Shown one piece after another: positions 37,768-47,336 of a DNA stretch of 64,000 nucleotides; the stretch's first letter is position 1, and each line of letters opens with the position of its first letter. Location: contig CM043950.1 in NCBI GenBank assembly GCA_014529385.2, forward strand, positions 158,077,545 to 158,141,544, written 5' to 3'. Source of the stretch: Adiantum capillus-veneris. Taxonomy: Eukaryota; Streptophyta; Polypodiopsida; Polypodiales; Pteridaceae. Under the pieces are notes generated by a model. That model was not told the origin of the DNA. It saw nothing but the letters and a program-made list of their open reading frames with translations, and did no database searches. A program made the translations under genes and the position numbers.

Positions 37768-40700
37768 TTAAGAGATCTCTCTCTCATCCTCGCATAACTC
37801 AGCATAACTTCCTATATCTATATAGAGCTCTCCGTTTAAACACATATCCTCTGTTTCATTTTGTAGCTCCTCTGCATGCACCCCATATAGAGTAGTAGCA
37901 TCTTGATGCTCGTCTGGCACCACCGCAGCGGCTTCTGATTGAGCATCTTCTCTGATCTCCTCCATTGATGCCATTGTGATTGGCACATGGTAGCCTTCAT
38001 ACGTCCTTGCACTACGAGGGGCTACCTCTATGACGTACCACCAGTTTGATGTAGACTTTGTAGGATGAAATATTACCTGCCAGAGCCACATAACCTACAT
38101 GAGAGCTTTCAAGCACATAACTTGTAAAAGGGGGATGTTAACTATTTACATACTTACTTGTTCACAATGCTAGGGTAGTACGAAAGTGTCTCTTAGGTCA
38201 GTCCATTTCTTAGTAGAATCCACCTCAAGAAAACCAGACTCTCCTCTACGCACAGTAGCGTTGTGACCCTCCATGATTATCTTGAACCATTGCACGTCGA
38301 ACAAGTCAACAAAAAATCCTCTATAATCAATCCTCAAAATCTCTTGTAGCGTGCCGAAGTAAGTGAGTTCCGCCACCACAGGATCTGCATCAGAGGAACG
38401 TCGTCGACTAGACTGTTCAAATTTTGCCATGATTCCACAATCTTGAGTAAAACGCTTTTTGTCGATCCGTTCCACCCTAAAATGTCGACCTTTACACCAT
38501 GTTGCTGTGTATGACTTATACTACAACGAACAAAGATTATGAGTGGCCGTTCAAACGTTTAGAACTAAAGTCACTAGCTAGTCGTACATTGCAAACTTAC
38601 CTTGGTCGCGCAACCCCGAGAGTACTCCCACTCTTCCTCAGTCACTTCGTCACCGCATTGTTGTGCGCTTTTCAATTGGTTGTGCAACCATCTTAAGCTC
38701 ATGAATGTTGGTAGGCTCTCCAGAACCGTTGGATAGTGCATCGGTGGTCGTCTTCGCCGTCTCCACTCGATTCGTGCCCTTTGTCGCTCTTGCTTTGCAT
38801 CCTCATATTGTGAAATCCACTTTTGCATCATTGGATTGTGAAGCATGCAAAATCGGTTGATTTTAGCCTCTAGATCTTCCGTCATCTTCTTCTCAACACC
38901 GAGATTGCACATGACAATCCCAGATATGCGCTCATCATCTATGGTTCGCCATAGCGTGTCCCGGGCTTTATCAAATCCGTCTAGCCACTCTCCAATGTAT
39001 ACTAGGGACTCTGATACCAACCAACCTTCTGCCATGCTACCCTCCGGACATGCCTTTTGACGCACATATCCCTTAAGCGTTTTCATGAAACGTTCTAAGA
39101 AGAACATCCATCTGGAATGAACTGTGCCAGCTATTTCCACCTCATCAACTACGTGAACAAGAAGATGCACCTGAATGGTTAGCATGGTAGTAGGAAAATG
39201 TTTCTCAAACATGCACACAAGCTCCGCAGCATTTAGTTTGGCGAATGGTATGGAGTCTACGTTGATCTCCTTTTGTGAGATCCATTGCACCAGCTTTGCA
39301 AGTTTGTAGATTGTGTTACGGATGTCGAGAGACAAACATCCCTCAATGGCAACCGGTAAAATAAACTGTAAAGTATGTGCAGCAATGATATTAAAGTTCA
39401 CATTTTATGCAATGATATTAAAGTCCATTGTGAACGTACCTGACACATTTTATGCCAATCGTGTGACTTCAAATCGGTAAGCTTTCCTTCTTTAGTAAAA
39501 CACGTTCGGAGCGAGTGCATTACGCCAGTGGGGGTCCGCAAAGATCGAATGGTCTCTTTTACTTTGCGTTCTTGGGCTCCTGTGAAAATCCATGGTGCTT
39601 TAGGGAGTTTTATCGATCCATCAGACGTTGGTTGCGGCCAATATTGTTCCATACGATCCACATTTCTAAGGTCAACTCTGGCTCCCAAAGTATCTTTCTT
39701 GCCGGTCAGATGGTCCCATAGTAGATTACCCACATTCTTGAATATGTGCATTGGATCGAGCAAGTGATTGATCATGAGTCGGGGCCAGTATGGTAACTCG
39801 TACCATAGAGATAGTCTCTTCATCCCTAGCTGGAGGCAATCCGTCATCGCACATCTCCTTTTGCTCTAACCATGCTTGTGCAGACATCCTTGGTGGCTCT
39901 CTTCCCAAAAAGCCGTCGCATAACACATGATTCTCTGGAAGATACGCTTGATGACCTTCATAGATTTGCTTCTTCAGTGAGGGCGCCCTACGTGCATTCA
40001 GTCTAGTTCCACATGTGACACATGCTCTGTATCCACTTGTTTGAAGCCCTGCATGTATACACATGATAATAGATCAACTATGGGAAAAAACAAGATTTAC
40101 AGTGTCTGAGTGAGGAGTGTCAATAGATCACCTGAGCATTCTGTTAGCCCGGGATAGTCATGCATGGTCCACATTAGAATGCCTCTAATCAAAGCATTCC
40201 GTCGTCTTGTGTGTCGGCTCATATCCACCACCTCTATGCCAATCCACAATTGTTGTAGCTCTTCCAATAGTGGACAAAGATACACATCCATATTCTCCAC
40301 TTTATATCGCCCTGGCACAATCAAGCTTAGCCATAGGTGCCCCTTCTTCGTAGTCAACCACGGAAGAATGTTGTAGTTCACGATGACAACGGGCCATACA
40401 CTGTAAGATGTTGATCTTTGACCAAATGGATTTACGCCATCCATAGCCAGGCCTAAGCGCAAATTTTGAGCTTCCCTGGCAAAATCCGACCATGTTCCAT
40501 CTATATGTTTCCAGGCTGCGCAATCTACAGGAATTCGTAGCACACCATCCGAAGATTTATTCTCCTCATGCCATGATGCTAGGGCGGCCATGGACTTACA
40601 TTCGAAGAAATGCTTGATGCGAGGAAGCAGAGGAAAATGTCGCAAAACCTTTTGTGGAATTTTTGTCCCGTGGAGATCTACTCGATATCTTTCGGAATCA

Positions 40701-41500
40701 CATTTCGGACACTTCTCCATGTCTATGTATTCCCCTCTAAAAAGAATGCAGTCATTAGGACAAGTGTGGATAGAATTGTAATCCATCCCCAAGTTTCGCA
40801 AAATCTTTCTTGCTTCATCTCGGGAATCTGGCATCACAATGTCAGCTGGTAGTATGTGCTCTTTAAGCAATCTACACAACATAAAAATACGATACAGTCG
40901 TGTAAAAATCTATCAGATCATTATACATTTAGAGTTTTATTAAAGTAAACTAATTGTGATATATCACTTGAAAAGCGTTGTGACGCTAGTGTCACTCCAT
41001 CCAAACTTTGCCTGCATGTTGAGAAGAACCAGGAGTGCTTTCAATCTAGACATACGTGCTCCATTATACAATGGCGTATTGGCTTCACTTTTCATATCAT
41101 CATAGATAAGCCTTTCTGAATCCATGATTGTCTCGATCATTTCATCAATCTCGGGCTCAAACATTGACTCGTTGGGAATGTGCTCTGCATGATCATCCCC
41201 CGAGCTGTCAGAGGCTACATCTTGTGGCCTCACATATGATGCTTGACCAAAGCGCCTGCAAACACGTCTATTGGGTTGCAAGATTGCTGCTTGTTGGCCA
41301 GCGTCAGAGTCCGACGAGTTATAATTGGCAAAAACTTGATTTCTAATAGATGGATCGAACTCGCCAAATTCGCGAACGTGCTGCAAAGAAACAAGTCTTG
41401 TCCGTCGCATAGCATGCTTGCCTTGATTACAAGGACATAAGACCCTCGTTGAGAGATAGGTGTTTTGGTTGGACGGTCCCACATCCTCGTCACTACCCAT
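37768..41500 (-). pseudogene. TNP2-type CACTA transposase 2 (nearly intact)
   Basis: Exons on the minus strand: 41,500-40,968, 40,871-40,132, 40,048-39,440, 39,365-38,601, 38,520 to about 38,158, and 38,076-37,768, with GT-AG borders and matching phases except the last junction. ATG 41,500 begins MGSDEDVGPSNQ. Domains in order: CPCNQGKH N-terminal region, Transposase_21 core (IHTCPNDCILFRGEY, LRHFPLLPRIKHF, LAMDGVNPFGQRS, ILMWTMHDYPGL, YWPRLMINHLLDPMHIFKN), DUF4218 motif SRWMFFLERFMKTLKGYVR with CPEGSMAEGW, and DUF4216 (YFGTLQEILRIDYRGFFVDL). Two lesions are visible: an extra few bases near 39,828 between PP and GMKRL, and a one-base shift near 38,172 after FVLP. Either could be a real mutation or an assembly error; otherwise the gene would encode about 1,100 residues. 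The acidic C-terminus (37,768-38,000) resembles that of transposase 1. Confidence 0.9.
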
Positions 41501-41559
41501 AATGAGGATAAAAATCTTATAACCTGGACAAAAAATTTAATATTCTATTGGCATTCTTC

Positions 41560-41565
<6 letters not shown>

Positions 41566-41614
<49 letters not shown>
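41566..41614. repeat. (CT)n microsatellite in the CACTA 2 leader
   Basis: About 24 units, between the transposase ATG and the conserved leader block. Confidence 0.95.
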
Positions 41615-41616
<2 letters not shown>

Positions 41617-41629
41617 CTCACATTCTCTA

Positions 41630-41740
41630 GTCATGTCCAATCCCCGCACACCTCGGTCTAGAGGTGCACGGAGATCAGAACCACCGGGTTATAATCTCGT
41701 CTTTATTGGTCAATACCTATATTTGTGGGTACAAGAAATC
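41630..41740 (-). promoter_or_regulatory. Conserved leader block upstream of transposase 2
   Basis: About 100 bp containing CCTCGGTCTAGAGGTGCACG is repeated, in the equivalent position and orientation, twice in front of transposase 3 (48,838-48,925 and 49,018-49,130). On the antisense strand all copies keep a PRTPRSRGARR peptide and a NLVFI tail. It starts about 130 bp upstream of the transposase ATG. It may be promoter, 5' UTR or a small antisense frame. Confidence 0.5.
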
Positions 41741-41929
41741 TACAGACCCATGTCTACATGATACTGCATGTAGATGGACAAAACCCCTTTGCCTCTTCTC
41801 TAGCTGTAGCACTTCACAGCATCTTAACATCTTTTCACAGTAGATCTTTTCACTGTTCGTCTAACTCTAAACCCTAAACCGTAAGTAATTCTTACGTGGA
41901 ATCGATCTAACGTAAATAAGCGTAAATCT

Positions 41930-42130
41930 AAATAAACGTAAATCTAACTAAAAATAAACCTAAATCTAATTTAACGTAAGTCTACATCTAACCTAATCTT
42001 TAACGTCTTTTGGGATAGTTTCCTACGACGTTAAAACTCTCTTCTTCTTGTGTGTGTGTGTGTGTGTGTGGGTAAACCTAAATAAACCTAAGTCTAATCT
42101 AATATAACATAAATCTAAATCTAACGTAAA
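41930..42130. repeat. Leader direct repeat, inner copy (AACCTAAATCTAA type)
   Basis: It contains TAAACCTAAATCTAATTTAA followed by CTAATCTTTAACGTCTTTT and GATAGTTTCCTACGACGTT, then (GT)n. The same string order recurs at 42,568-42,770. The two copies bracket the captured HIPP fragment. Confidence 0.75.
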
Positions 42131-42206
42131 TTATGTTATATTAAAAACAAAGAACTAAACTAACAGGGATTATAAGAACCTTAAAACTGATTTAACACAT
42201 AATTTT

Positions 42207-42567
42207 TCACATAACTCGGCAAGAGTTGGCATTCTCATCACTAAAGATGTGAGAGTTAACTTCCGGCGGTGACGCTGCCTCATCTCCATCCACATCTGAC
42301 GACAACAATTGGCCCTTTGGACCGTTCTTGCTCTTGTTACTAACTTTGAAGTTGTTGTTGAATGACTAGAGGTTGTCTAGATGGTCATTGTCGGGGATGT
42401 AGTGACTCTTGCCGCCCTGAAGATCCACCTTCTTCCCTATCTTCTGAAAACATTTCACCAGTACTTTTGGATCGACGGAGCCCACCATGAGTGAAGGCAG
42501 CAATACCCTATATTCCATTGAGGGCTTTCTTCACCCGCTTCATGCAGGCATCGTAGTCTATGGAGAC
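42207..42567 (-). pseudogene. Captured HIPP gene fragment (heavy-metal-associated isoprenylated plant protein)
   Basis: The minus frame starts VSIDYDACMKRVKKALNGI, stop, GIAAF, then shifts frame to VGSVDPKVLVKCFQKIGKKV, DLQGGKSHYIPDNDHLDN, a stop, and continues to SDENANSCRVM with a natural stop at 42,207-42,209. The first part is the HMA fold of HIPP proteins (family form V(S/N)IxCxxCKxKVKKxLxxIxGV), with the first metal Cys of CxxC changed to Tyr. VDPKVLVKxxQKxGKK is the second half of that domain. SDENxNxC plus a terminal CRVM is the HIPP tail with a CaaX isoprenylation box. About 15 codons are missing between the two HMA halves, and the true N-terminus is absent. It lies inside CACTA element 2, in transposase sense, bracketed by direct repeats, so it is a transduplicated host fragment and not a working gene. 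Confidence 0.82.
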
Positions 42568-42770
42568 CTAAACCTAATCTAATATAACGTAAATCTAAAT
42601 CTAGCGTAAATAAATGTAAATCTAACTAAAAATAAACCTAAATCTAATCTAATTTAACTTAAATAAACCTAAGTCTACATCTAACCTAATCTTCAACGTC
42701 TTTTAGGATAGTTTCCTACGACGTTATAACTCTCTTCTTCTTGTGTGTGTGCGCGTGTGTGGATGTGTGT
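42568..42770. repeat. Leader direct repeat, outer copy
   Basis: See the entry at 41,930. It begins immediately at the edge of the HIPP fragment (CCTAAACCTAATCTAATAT) and ends in a GT-rich tract. Confidence 0.75.
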
Positions 42771-42950
42771 GCCAATAAAAAGAGATAAATGGTATAACCT
42801 TTCTATCACCCATGCCAAGTATGATAGATTGGTTATGCCATTTCCCTCTTGAATAATAGGTCTTGAGTTCAACTCCTCGTCGGCTAGATCTTTAGGTCTT
42901 TTAATTTTAATTAGTTTCCTACGACATTAAATTAGTTTCTCTCTCTTTCT

Positions 42951-43150
42951 CTCTCAATGTGTGCACATTTTTTTGTTTATGCATGTTTTCTCTCTCTTTT
43001 CCTCTCTCAATGTGTGCGTTTTTTGTTTATGCATGTTCTCTCTCTCTTTTCCTCTCTCAATGTGTGCGTTTTTTGTTTATGCATGCTCTCTCTCTCTTTT
43101 CCTCTCTCAATGTGTGTGTGCATTCTTTGTTTATGTATGTGTGTGTGCGT
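42951..43150. repeat. 50-bp tandem repeat, four copies
   Basis: CTCTCAATGTGTG...TTTTTGTTTATGCATG recurs with CAATGTG at 42,957, 43,008, 43,058 and 43,108. It is in the terminal leader of CACTA element 2. The three long plus-strand frames across it are low-complexity artefacts. Confidence 0.9.
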
Positions 43151-43163
43151 TTTTGTTTATGTT

Positions 43164-43165
<2 letters not shown>

Positions 43166-43209
<44 letters not shown>

Positions 43210-43216
43210 AACACTA

Positions 43217-43258
<42 letters not shown>

Positions 43259-43329
43259 GGAGAGAGAAAGAGGGGATGGGAACATGAGAGTGAGGAGAGG
43301 GAAGGAGCATACCTGGTTCTCCTTCCTCT

Positions 43330-43360
<31 letters not shown>

Positions 43361-43390
43361 GAGAAGAAAGAGAGAGAGAGAGAGAGCGTT
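43166..43390. repeat. Compound (CT)n / (GT)n / (GA)n tracts
   Basis: (CT)n at about 43,170-43,206, (GT)n at 43,217-43,237, (GA)n at 43,238-43,258, another (GT)n near 43,334-43,360, then (GA)n. Confidence 0.95.
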
Positions 43391-43413
43391 ACCTGCTCCT
43401 TGCTTGAGGGCAC

Positions 43414-43446
43414 CAAAAAACTCAGATCTGAGATCTGAGTTTTTGG
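43414..43446. repeat. Small palindrome AAAACTCAGATC / GATCTGAGTTTT
   Basis: Arms of about 13 bp with a TGA loop, inside the right end of CACTA element 2. Confidence 0.75.
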
Positions 43447-43473
43447 GCGCTCTCTGTTATTTTTTTAGCCCAG

Positions 43474-43594
43474 CCGGCGTCGCTATGAGCGTCGCAAATT
43501 TACAAGTAAATTTGCGACGCTCATAGCGACGCCGGGATTTTTTTTTTGAGCGTCGCTGTGTGAGCGTCGCTAATATGAATAGCCTCTTGTAGTG
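43474..43594. repeat. Right subterminal repeats with a perfect 62-bp palindrome, and TIR
   Basis: Positions 43,474-43,535 form a perfect palindrome with 30-bp arms around a 2-nt centre. Each arm holds two motif copies (GGCGTCGCTATGAGCGTCGC). Two more GCGTCGCT motifs follow before the terminus TTGTAGTG at 43,594. Confidence 0.9.
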
Positions 43595-43716
43595 TGATTA
43601 AAGGTATACAAGAATTAAATTTGAACTTGAAAACAATTAAGCTTGAAGGTGTAAGATCCAAATGTTTCACTTCAGAGCCCAGGCAACGACCTCCATGCAA
43701 GGATTGGGATGACCAT
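43595..43716 (+). pseudogene. Gypsy-type gag relic, right part
   Basis: After the TGA duplication the frame reads IKGIQELNLNLKTIKLEGVR and ends in RQRPPCKDWDDH, resembling the linker before the zinc knuckle of the gag whose left part ends at 35,594. It is cut off at 43,716 by the copia element. Confidence 0.5.
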
Positions 43717-43974
43717 TGTTGGGTTGAACCCTTGTCAGTATACCTGTGGGAACATATCCCTATAGCATGCAACTACAACTCCAATAATGTTTAGAAGCTT
43801 AGCATGGCTAACTTTATATTGTAAGGCTTTATAAGAAATACAATAGGTTTTTTTTTTTTTTTGCTGTGTCAAACTCCTCTCTCTCTCTCTCTCTCTCTCT
43901 ACCTTCTCCTGCCTTGCACTTGCACGCCATGGATCCTCTATGCCTACACCCCTCCATAGCCGCTGCTCCCAACA
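43717..43974 (+). repeat. 5' LTR of the gag-only copia element
   Basis: 258 bp, with TGTTGGGTTGAACCC at the start. It includes a (CT)n tract, and matches 45,884-46,229 except for the length of that tract. Confidence 0.92.
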
Positions 43975-43975
43975 C

Positions 43976-43987
43976 TGGTATCAGAGG
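43976..43987 (+). other. Primer-binding site of the gag-only copia element
   Basis: TGGTATCAGAGG, complementary to initiator tRNA-Met with a last-base change, one base after the LTR. Confidence 0.85.
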
Positions 43988-44513
43988 TGCACAGGGTTGC
44001 GCTTTGATACGCGTCAACAAGTGGACAGGTGAAGGCATTGGTGTTGGCAGGGAAGCGTTTCAAAATGTTGTGTCGATAGGGCATCTCAGAACGCAGCAAG
44101 GCCGCATACACACTTCAACCTAGGAGCAAGCGTTTCAGAATGCTTGGGCACCGCAGGAAGGCAAGGATGACATGGATGGATCTACAGAGAACTGTTTTTC
44201 ACTAGCCATTTCAAAACGCTCTACATGGTAGTTGTACTCTCGCAGCACGCAATTTGATAAGCCTTGCAATTTTGCAGCATCTTGAAAGGCTGTCTTGCAT
44301 TGGCCAAGGCATTAATGATGGCATATTTGGCAGTTTTGCAAAGGCGTGTTTAAGTGTTGTCTGCAAATTGATTGGTGAGATTACCAAAGCATTTCAAAAC
44401 ATTGCTTGAGAGCGGTTGGCTAGCAAGGTTTTCGTTTCATAATTTTTGTGGCATATGACAAACGTTGAAGACAAGCTATCATTGGGTAAATTTTGCTAGC
44501 ATATCAAAATGAA

Positions 44514-45440
44514 ATGGCATCAAAGATGGATAAATTCAATGGAAAGCTCTTCGATACTTGGAAAATAAAGGTAAAAGGCTATCTTATGCGGAAGAATTTA
44601 TGGAGTGTCGTGAAGCTGCTATCAATCAACGAAGGAAACACATCGGCTGCAGTTACTAGAGTGTTATCTGTCGAGCAACAATGCAAGGAAGAGCAAGCAT
44701 TAGGTATTATTCTGACATCTCTTGAAGATGATTTTATTCATTATCTGGATGACATGCAATCTACCAACGCTGCCTGGATACAAGTAGAGAAGGATTTTGG
44801 TGCTAAAGCTAAGTATTCAATGATGAGTCTAAAGATGGAGATATACTCTCTTGTTATGCATGGCGATGAAAACATTACATCTTTAGCTTACCGATTGAAG
44901 AGCATTGAAACTCAACTTGTTTATGTTGAAGCCTCAATGTCAAAAGAGGATCTCATAGCTATTTTGTTGAAAAGTTCTCCTAATAAATTCCATTAGATTG
45001 TTATTGTTTCAAAAGAGAAAGATCCGCTGCCTTCCTTGGATGGTATCATCAATTTATTGTAAGAAGAAGAAAGAAGGGTGTCCCGTACCAATTCTCCCAT
45101 TATTCCTAGTGCATATACAGTCTCCCATGTAGTATCCCCCATCAGTTCTTTTGATAATCCCAGTGCCTATGCAGTCACTAATTGTGCTTCCACCTTAGTT
45201 TCATCTCGACCATCCATTGGTACCAAATCTTTTACTCCCAGTGCCTATGCAGTCACTAATTGTGCTTCTACCTCAGTTTCATCTCTACCATCCATTGGTA
45301 CCAAATCTTGTGCCATTTGTGGGTGCAATAATCACTAGACAAAGGATTGTTTCAAGACGAATCCTTGTGTTCAGTGCGGTAACACAAATCATCCTTCAAT
45401 TGGACGCTTTGAAAAGGGTAAAGATCAAATTTATGTGATT
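44514..45440 (+). pseudogene. Ty1/copia gag (broken)
   Basis: ATG 44,514 opens the capsid-type gag of copia elements. Landmarks are KFNGKLFDTWKIKVKGYLM (the FxGxNFxxWKxxMxxxL start of the family), LEDDFIHYLDDMQSTNAAW, LKMEIYSLVMHGDENITSL and LLKSSPNKFH, then a stop at 44,994. The same region continues with PLPSLDGIINLL, stop, EEERR. A 78-bp duplication (26 residues, PSAYAVTNCAST...) lies at 45,162-45,317. The zinc knuckle CAICGCNNH[stop]TKDC has CX2CX4HX4C spacing but a stop one codon after the His, and a second knuckle (CVQCGNTNH) lacks its last Cys. No pol follows. Gag proteins form the particle in which such RNAs are packaged; this copy is inactive. Confidence 0.88.
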
Positions 45441-45869
45441 GATGGAGAAACTGAATCTCAAATATTTATGTTTAAAATGATGGTTTTTAGATCAAATCTT
45501 TTCACGTTTTTCCTAGTCAAAATAAATTGTATAGGCTATAGAAACTTCCACACATGAGTGGTAAGACCTCCCAAACTACCAGATGGTAAGACCTCCCAAA
45601 CTACCAATTTTTTGTTCAAGTCCTATTTTTATTGCACTTCTTGTGAGGTCATTGGGTACATCTTAAACCCAAGTTTTGGCAGTGAACCAAAAAATCCATT
45701 TGTTGGTAGCTAATTTTACAACCTACACCCTATCTGTTAAAGGGAGAGTTTACTATCATAGCACTAGGTTATGGATACACCAAAATCCTTGGTTGTGAGA
45801 GAACCTAAAACTCATGGTGAGTACACCAAAAACTCGAGGTATTATGAAAGTATTTTTTTCTAGTTCAGG

Positions 45870-45883
45870 CTTGAGGGGGGGAT
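45870..45883 (+). other. Polypurine tract of the gag-only copia element
   Basis: TTGAGGGGGGGAT lies directly before the 3' LTR, a typical copia PPT. Confidence 0.8.
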
Positions 45884-46042
45884 TGTTGGGTTCAAGCCCT
45901 TGTTGATATACCCGTGGGAACATATCCCTGTAGCATGCAACTGCAACTCCAGTTATGTTTAGAAGCTTAGCATGGCTAACTTTATATTGTAAGGCTTTAC
46001 AAGAAATACAATAAGTTTTTTTCTTGTTGTTGCTGTATCGAA

Positions 46043-46132
<90 letters not shown>

Positions 46133-46229
46133 CTATCTCTCTCCCTCTTTCTCGTTACCTTCTTCCACCTTGCACCTGCACGCCATGGATCCTCTCTGCC
46201 TACACCCTCCATAGCTTCTTCTCCCAACA
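45884..46229 (+). repeat. 3' LTR of the gag-only copia element
   Basis: 346 bp, longer than its partner because of an expanded (CT)n(C)n tract at 46,047-46,129. The remaining sequence is close to the 5' LTR. Confidence 0.92.
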
Positions 46230-46234
46230 ACCAG

Positions 46235-46460
46235 CACTACAAGAGGTCACTTGAATTTCGGCGCCACATTACCGGTGTCACTAGCGGGCGTCGGTATATA
46301 TGTGTGTATTTATGGAGGGAGATAAGGTTATTTTAAAAAATTCATTTTCAAATTTCCGACGCCTCTTCCAGCATGTATTTCAACGACAGCACGAATGCGC
46401 ATACCGACGCCTCATCCGATGTCTGTATCGTCGACGGTTGTACCGACAGCTTTAACGATA
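46235..46460. repeat. TIR and subterminal repeats of CACTA element 3
   Basis: After CACTACAAGAGG, the motif CCGACGCC or ACCGACG and complements recur about nine times up to 46,480, for example at 46,270-46,295 and 46,350-46,475. It differs from the GCGTCGCTA motif of element 2. Confidence 0.7.
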
Positions 46461-46629
46461 GCTGTACCGACGACACCTGCAAAAATCAACACCGCGGGCT
46501 TTCTCTTCGCATTTCTCTTAGTTCTTGCGTGTTTTCTCAAGCTCTCCTCTTCCCCATCTCTCACAAATTTGCTGCGATACACGCCGTCGGAGGTACTAAT
46601 CTTGCTTGTGGGTTAGCGCATAACACTAA

Positions 46630-46708
46630 GGTAAGATTGTTTTCATGTTTACTTGTAGATTTAGGGTTATAGGGTTTAACTTTGTGTTTGTGTGTGCGTT
46701 TTTGCAGG
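46630..46708 (+). other. Possible 5' UTR intron in the CACTA 3 leader
   Basis: AAG|GTAAGATTG near 46,630 and TTTTTGCAG|GTTCC near 46,708 form a good donor-acceptor pair. No coding exon is recognised on either side, so this is only a suggestion. Confidence 0.3.
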
Positions 46709-46984
46709 TTCCAGGACTTTTACAACAACTTTCATTGCTCAAATAGGACGAATGTGAGTGCTAAAACCTTTGAATTTATTTAAACTACTTTGTCTATTAA
46801 GAAAATAAAATTTCATGCTTTAAACTTTGAATGCTTTAAACTTTCAATGCTTTAAAAGAAATTAGGATTTGCTATGTGAAATTTCATTTTAAATTATGGA
46901 AAAAATTTGTTTAAGTTTATGAAAAAATCTTGTTTTGAAGAAATTTTTTATTGAATTATGTCGTTTTTCAAATTATGTAGTCGA

Positions 46985-47320
46985 TGGGGTTTATGTTTTA
47001 GGTCAAGTTTAGGTTATAAGTTAAGTTAAATTAGGTTAGGTTACGTTAAGTTAAGCTACATTGTTATGTTAGGTTATACGTTAGGTTAGGTTAGGTTATC
47101 TTATACGTTAGGTTAAATTAAGTTAAGCTACATTAGGTTAAGTTATATTATGTTAGGTTAGGTTCAGCTATATTAAGTTAGGTTACATTATCTTATATGT
47201 TAGGTTAGGTTAAGTTAACCTACATGAGGTTTAGTTACATTAGGTTATGTTAGGTTAGGTTAGGTGAAGCTACATTAGGTTAAGTTAGGTTAAGCTACGC
47301 TCGACAATACGGCAAGTCAT
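46985..47320. repeat. TTAGGTTA-rich tract
   Basis: Irregular repeats of GTTAGGTTA and TTAAGTTA with frequent changes. The inverse form (TAACCTAA) fills the leader of CACTA element 2, which fits a shared leader sequence in opposite orientations. Confidence 0.8.
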
Positions 47321-47336
47321 AGAGCTTACCCACAGC

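Larger units (their letters stand above)
35595..43594 (-). mobile_element. CACTA element 2, complete (8,000 bp)
   Basis: The right terminus read inward is CACTACAAGAGGCTATTCAT. The left terminus is CACAACAAGAGGTT, 11 of 12 matching over the first bases, with T to A in the CACTA core. TGA flanks both ends. Subterminal arrays of TAGCGACGC/GCGTCGCTA occupy both ends. In minus-strand order the contents are a leader with AACCTAAATCTAA-type repeats, a captured HIPP fragment, a TNP2 transposase and a TNPA-like gene. It inserted into a gypsy-type gag relic. It is the best-preserved element in the window and may have been recently active, though its left CACTA core is mutated and TNP2 carries small lesions. 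Confidence 0.93.
43717..46229 (+). mobile_element. Gag-only copia element (TR-GAG-like, 2.5 kb)
   Basis: Two direct LTRs (43,717-43,974 and 45,884-46,229) both begin TGTTGGGTT and end CCCAACA. A PBS follows the first at 43,976-43,987 and a purine tract precedes the second. The flanks are ACCAT (43,712-43,716) and ACCAG (46,230-46,234), a near-match target duplication. The interior holds only a copia gag relic. Protease, integrase, RT and RNase H are absent, with no room for them. This organisation equals the plant TR-GAG class of non-autonomous elements. Confidence 0.9.
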
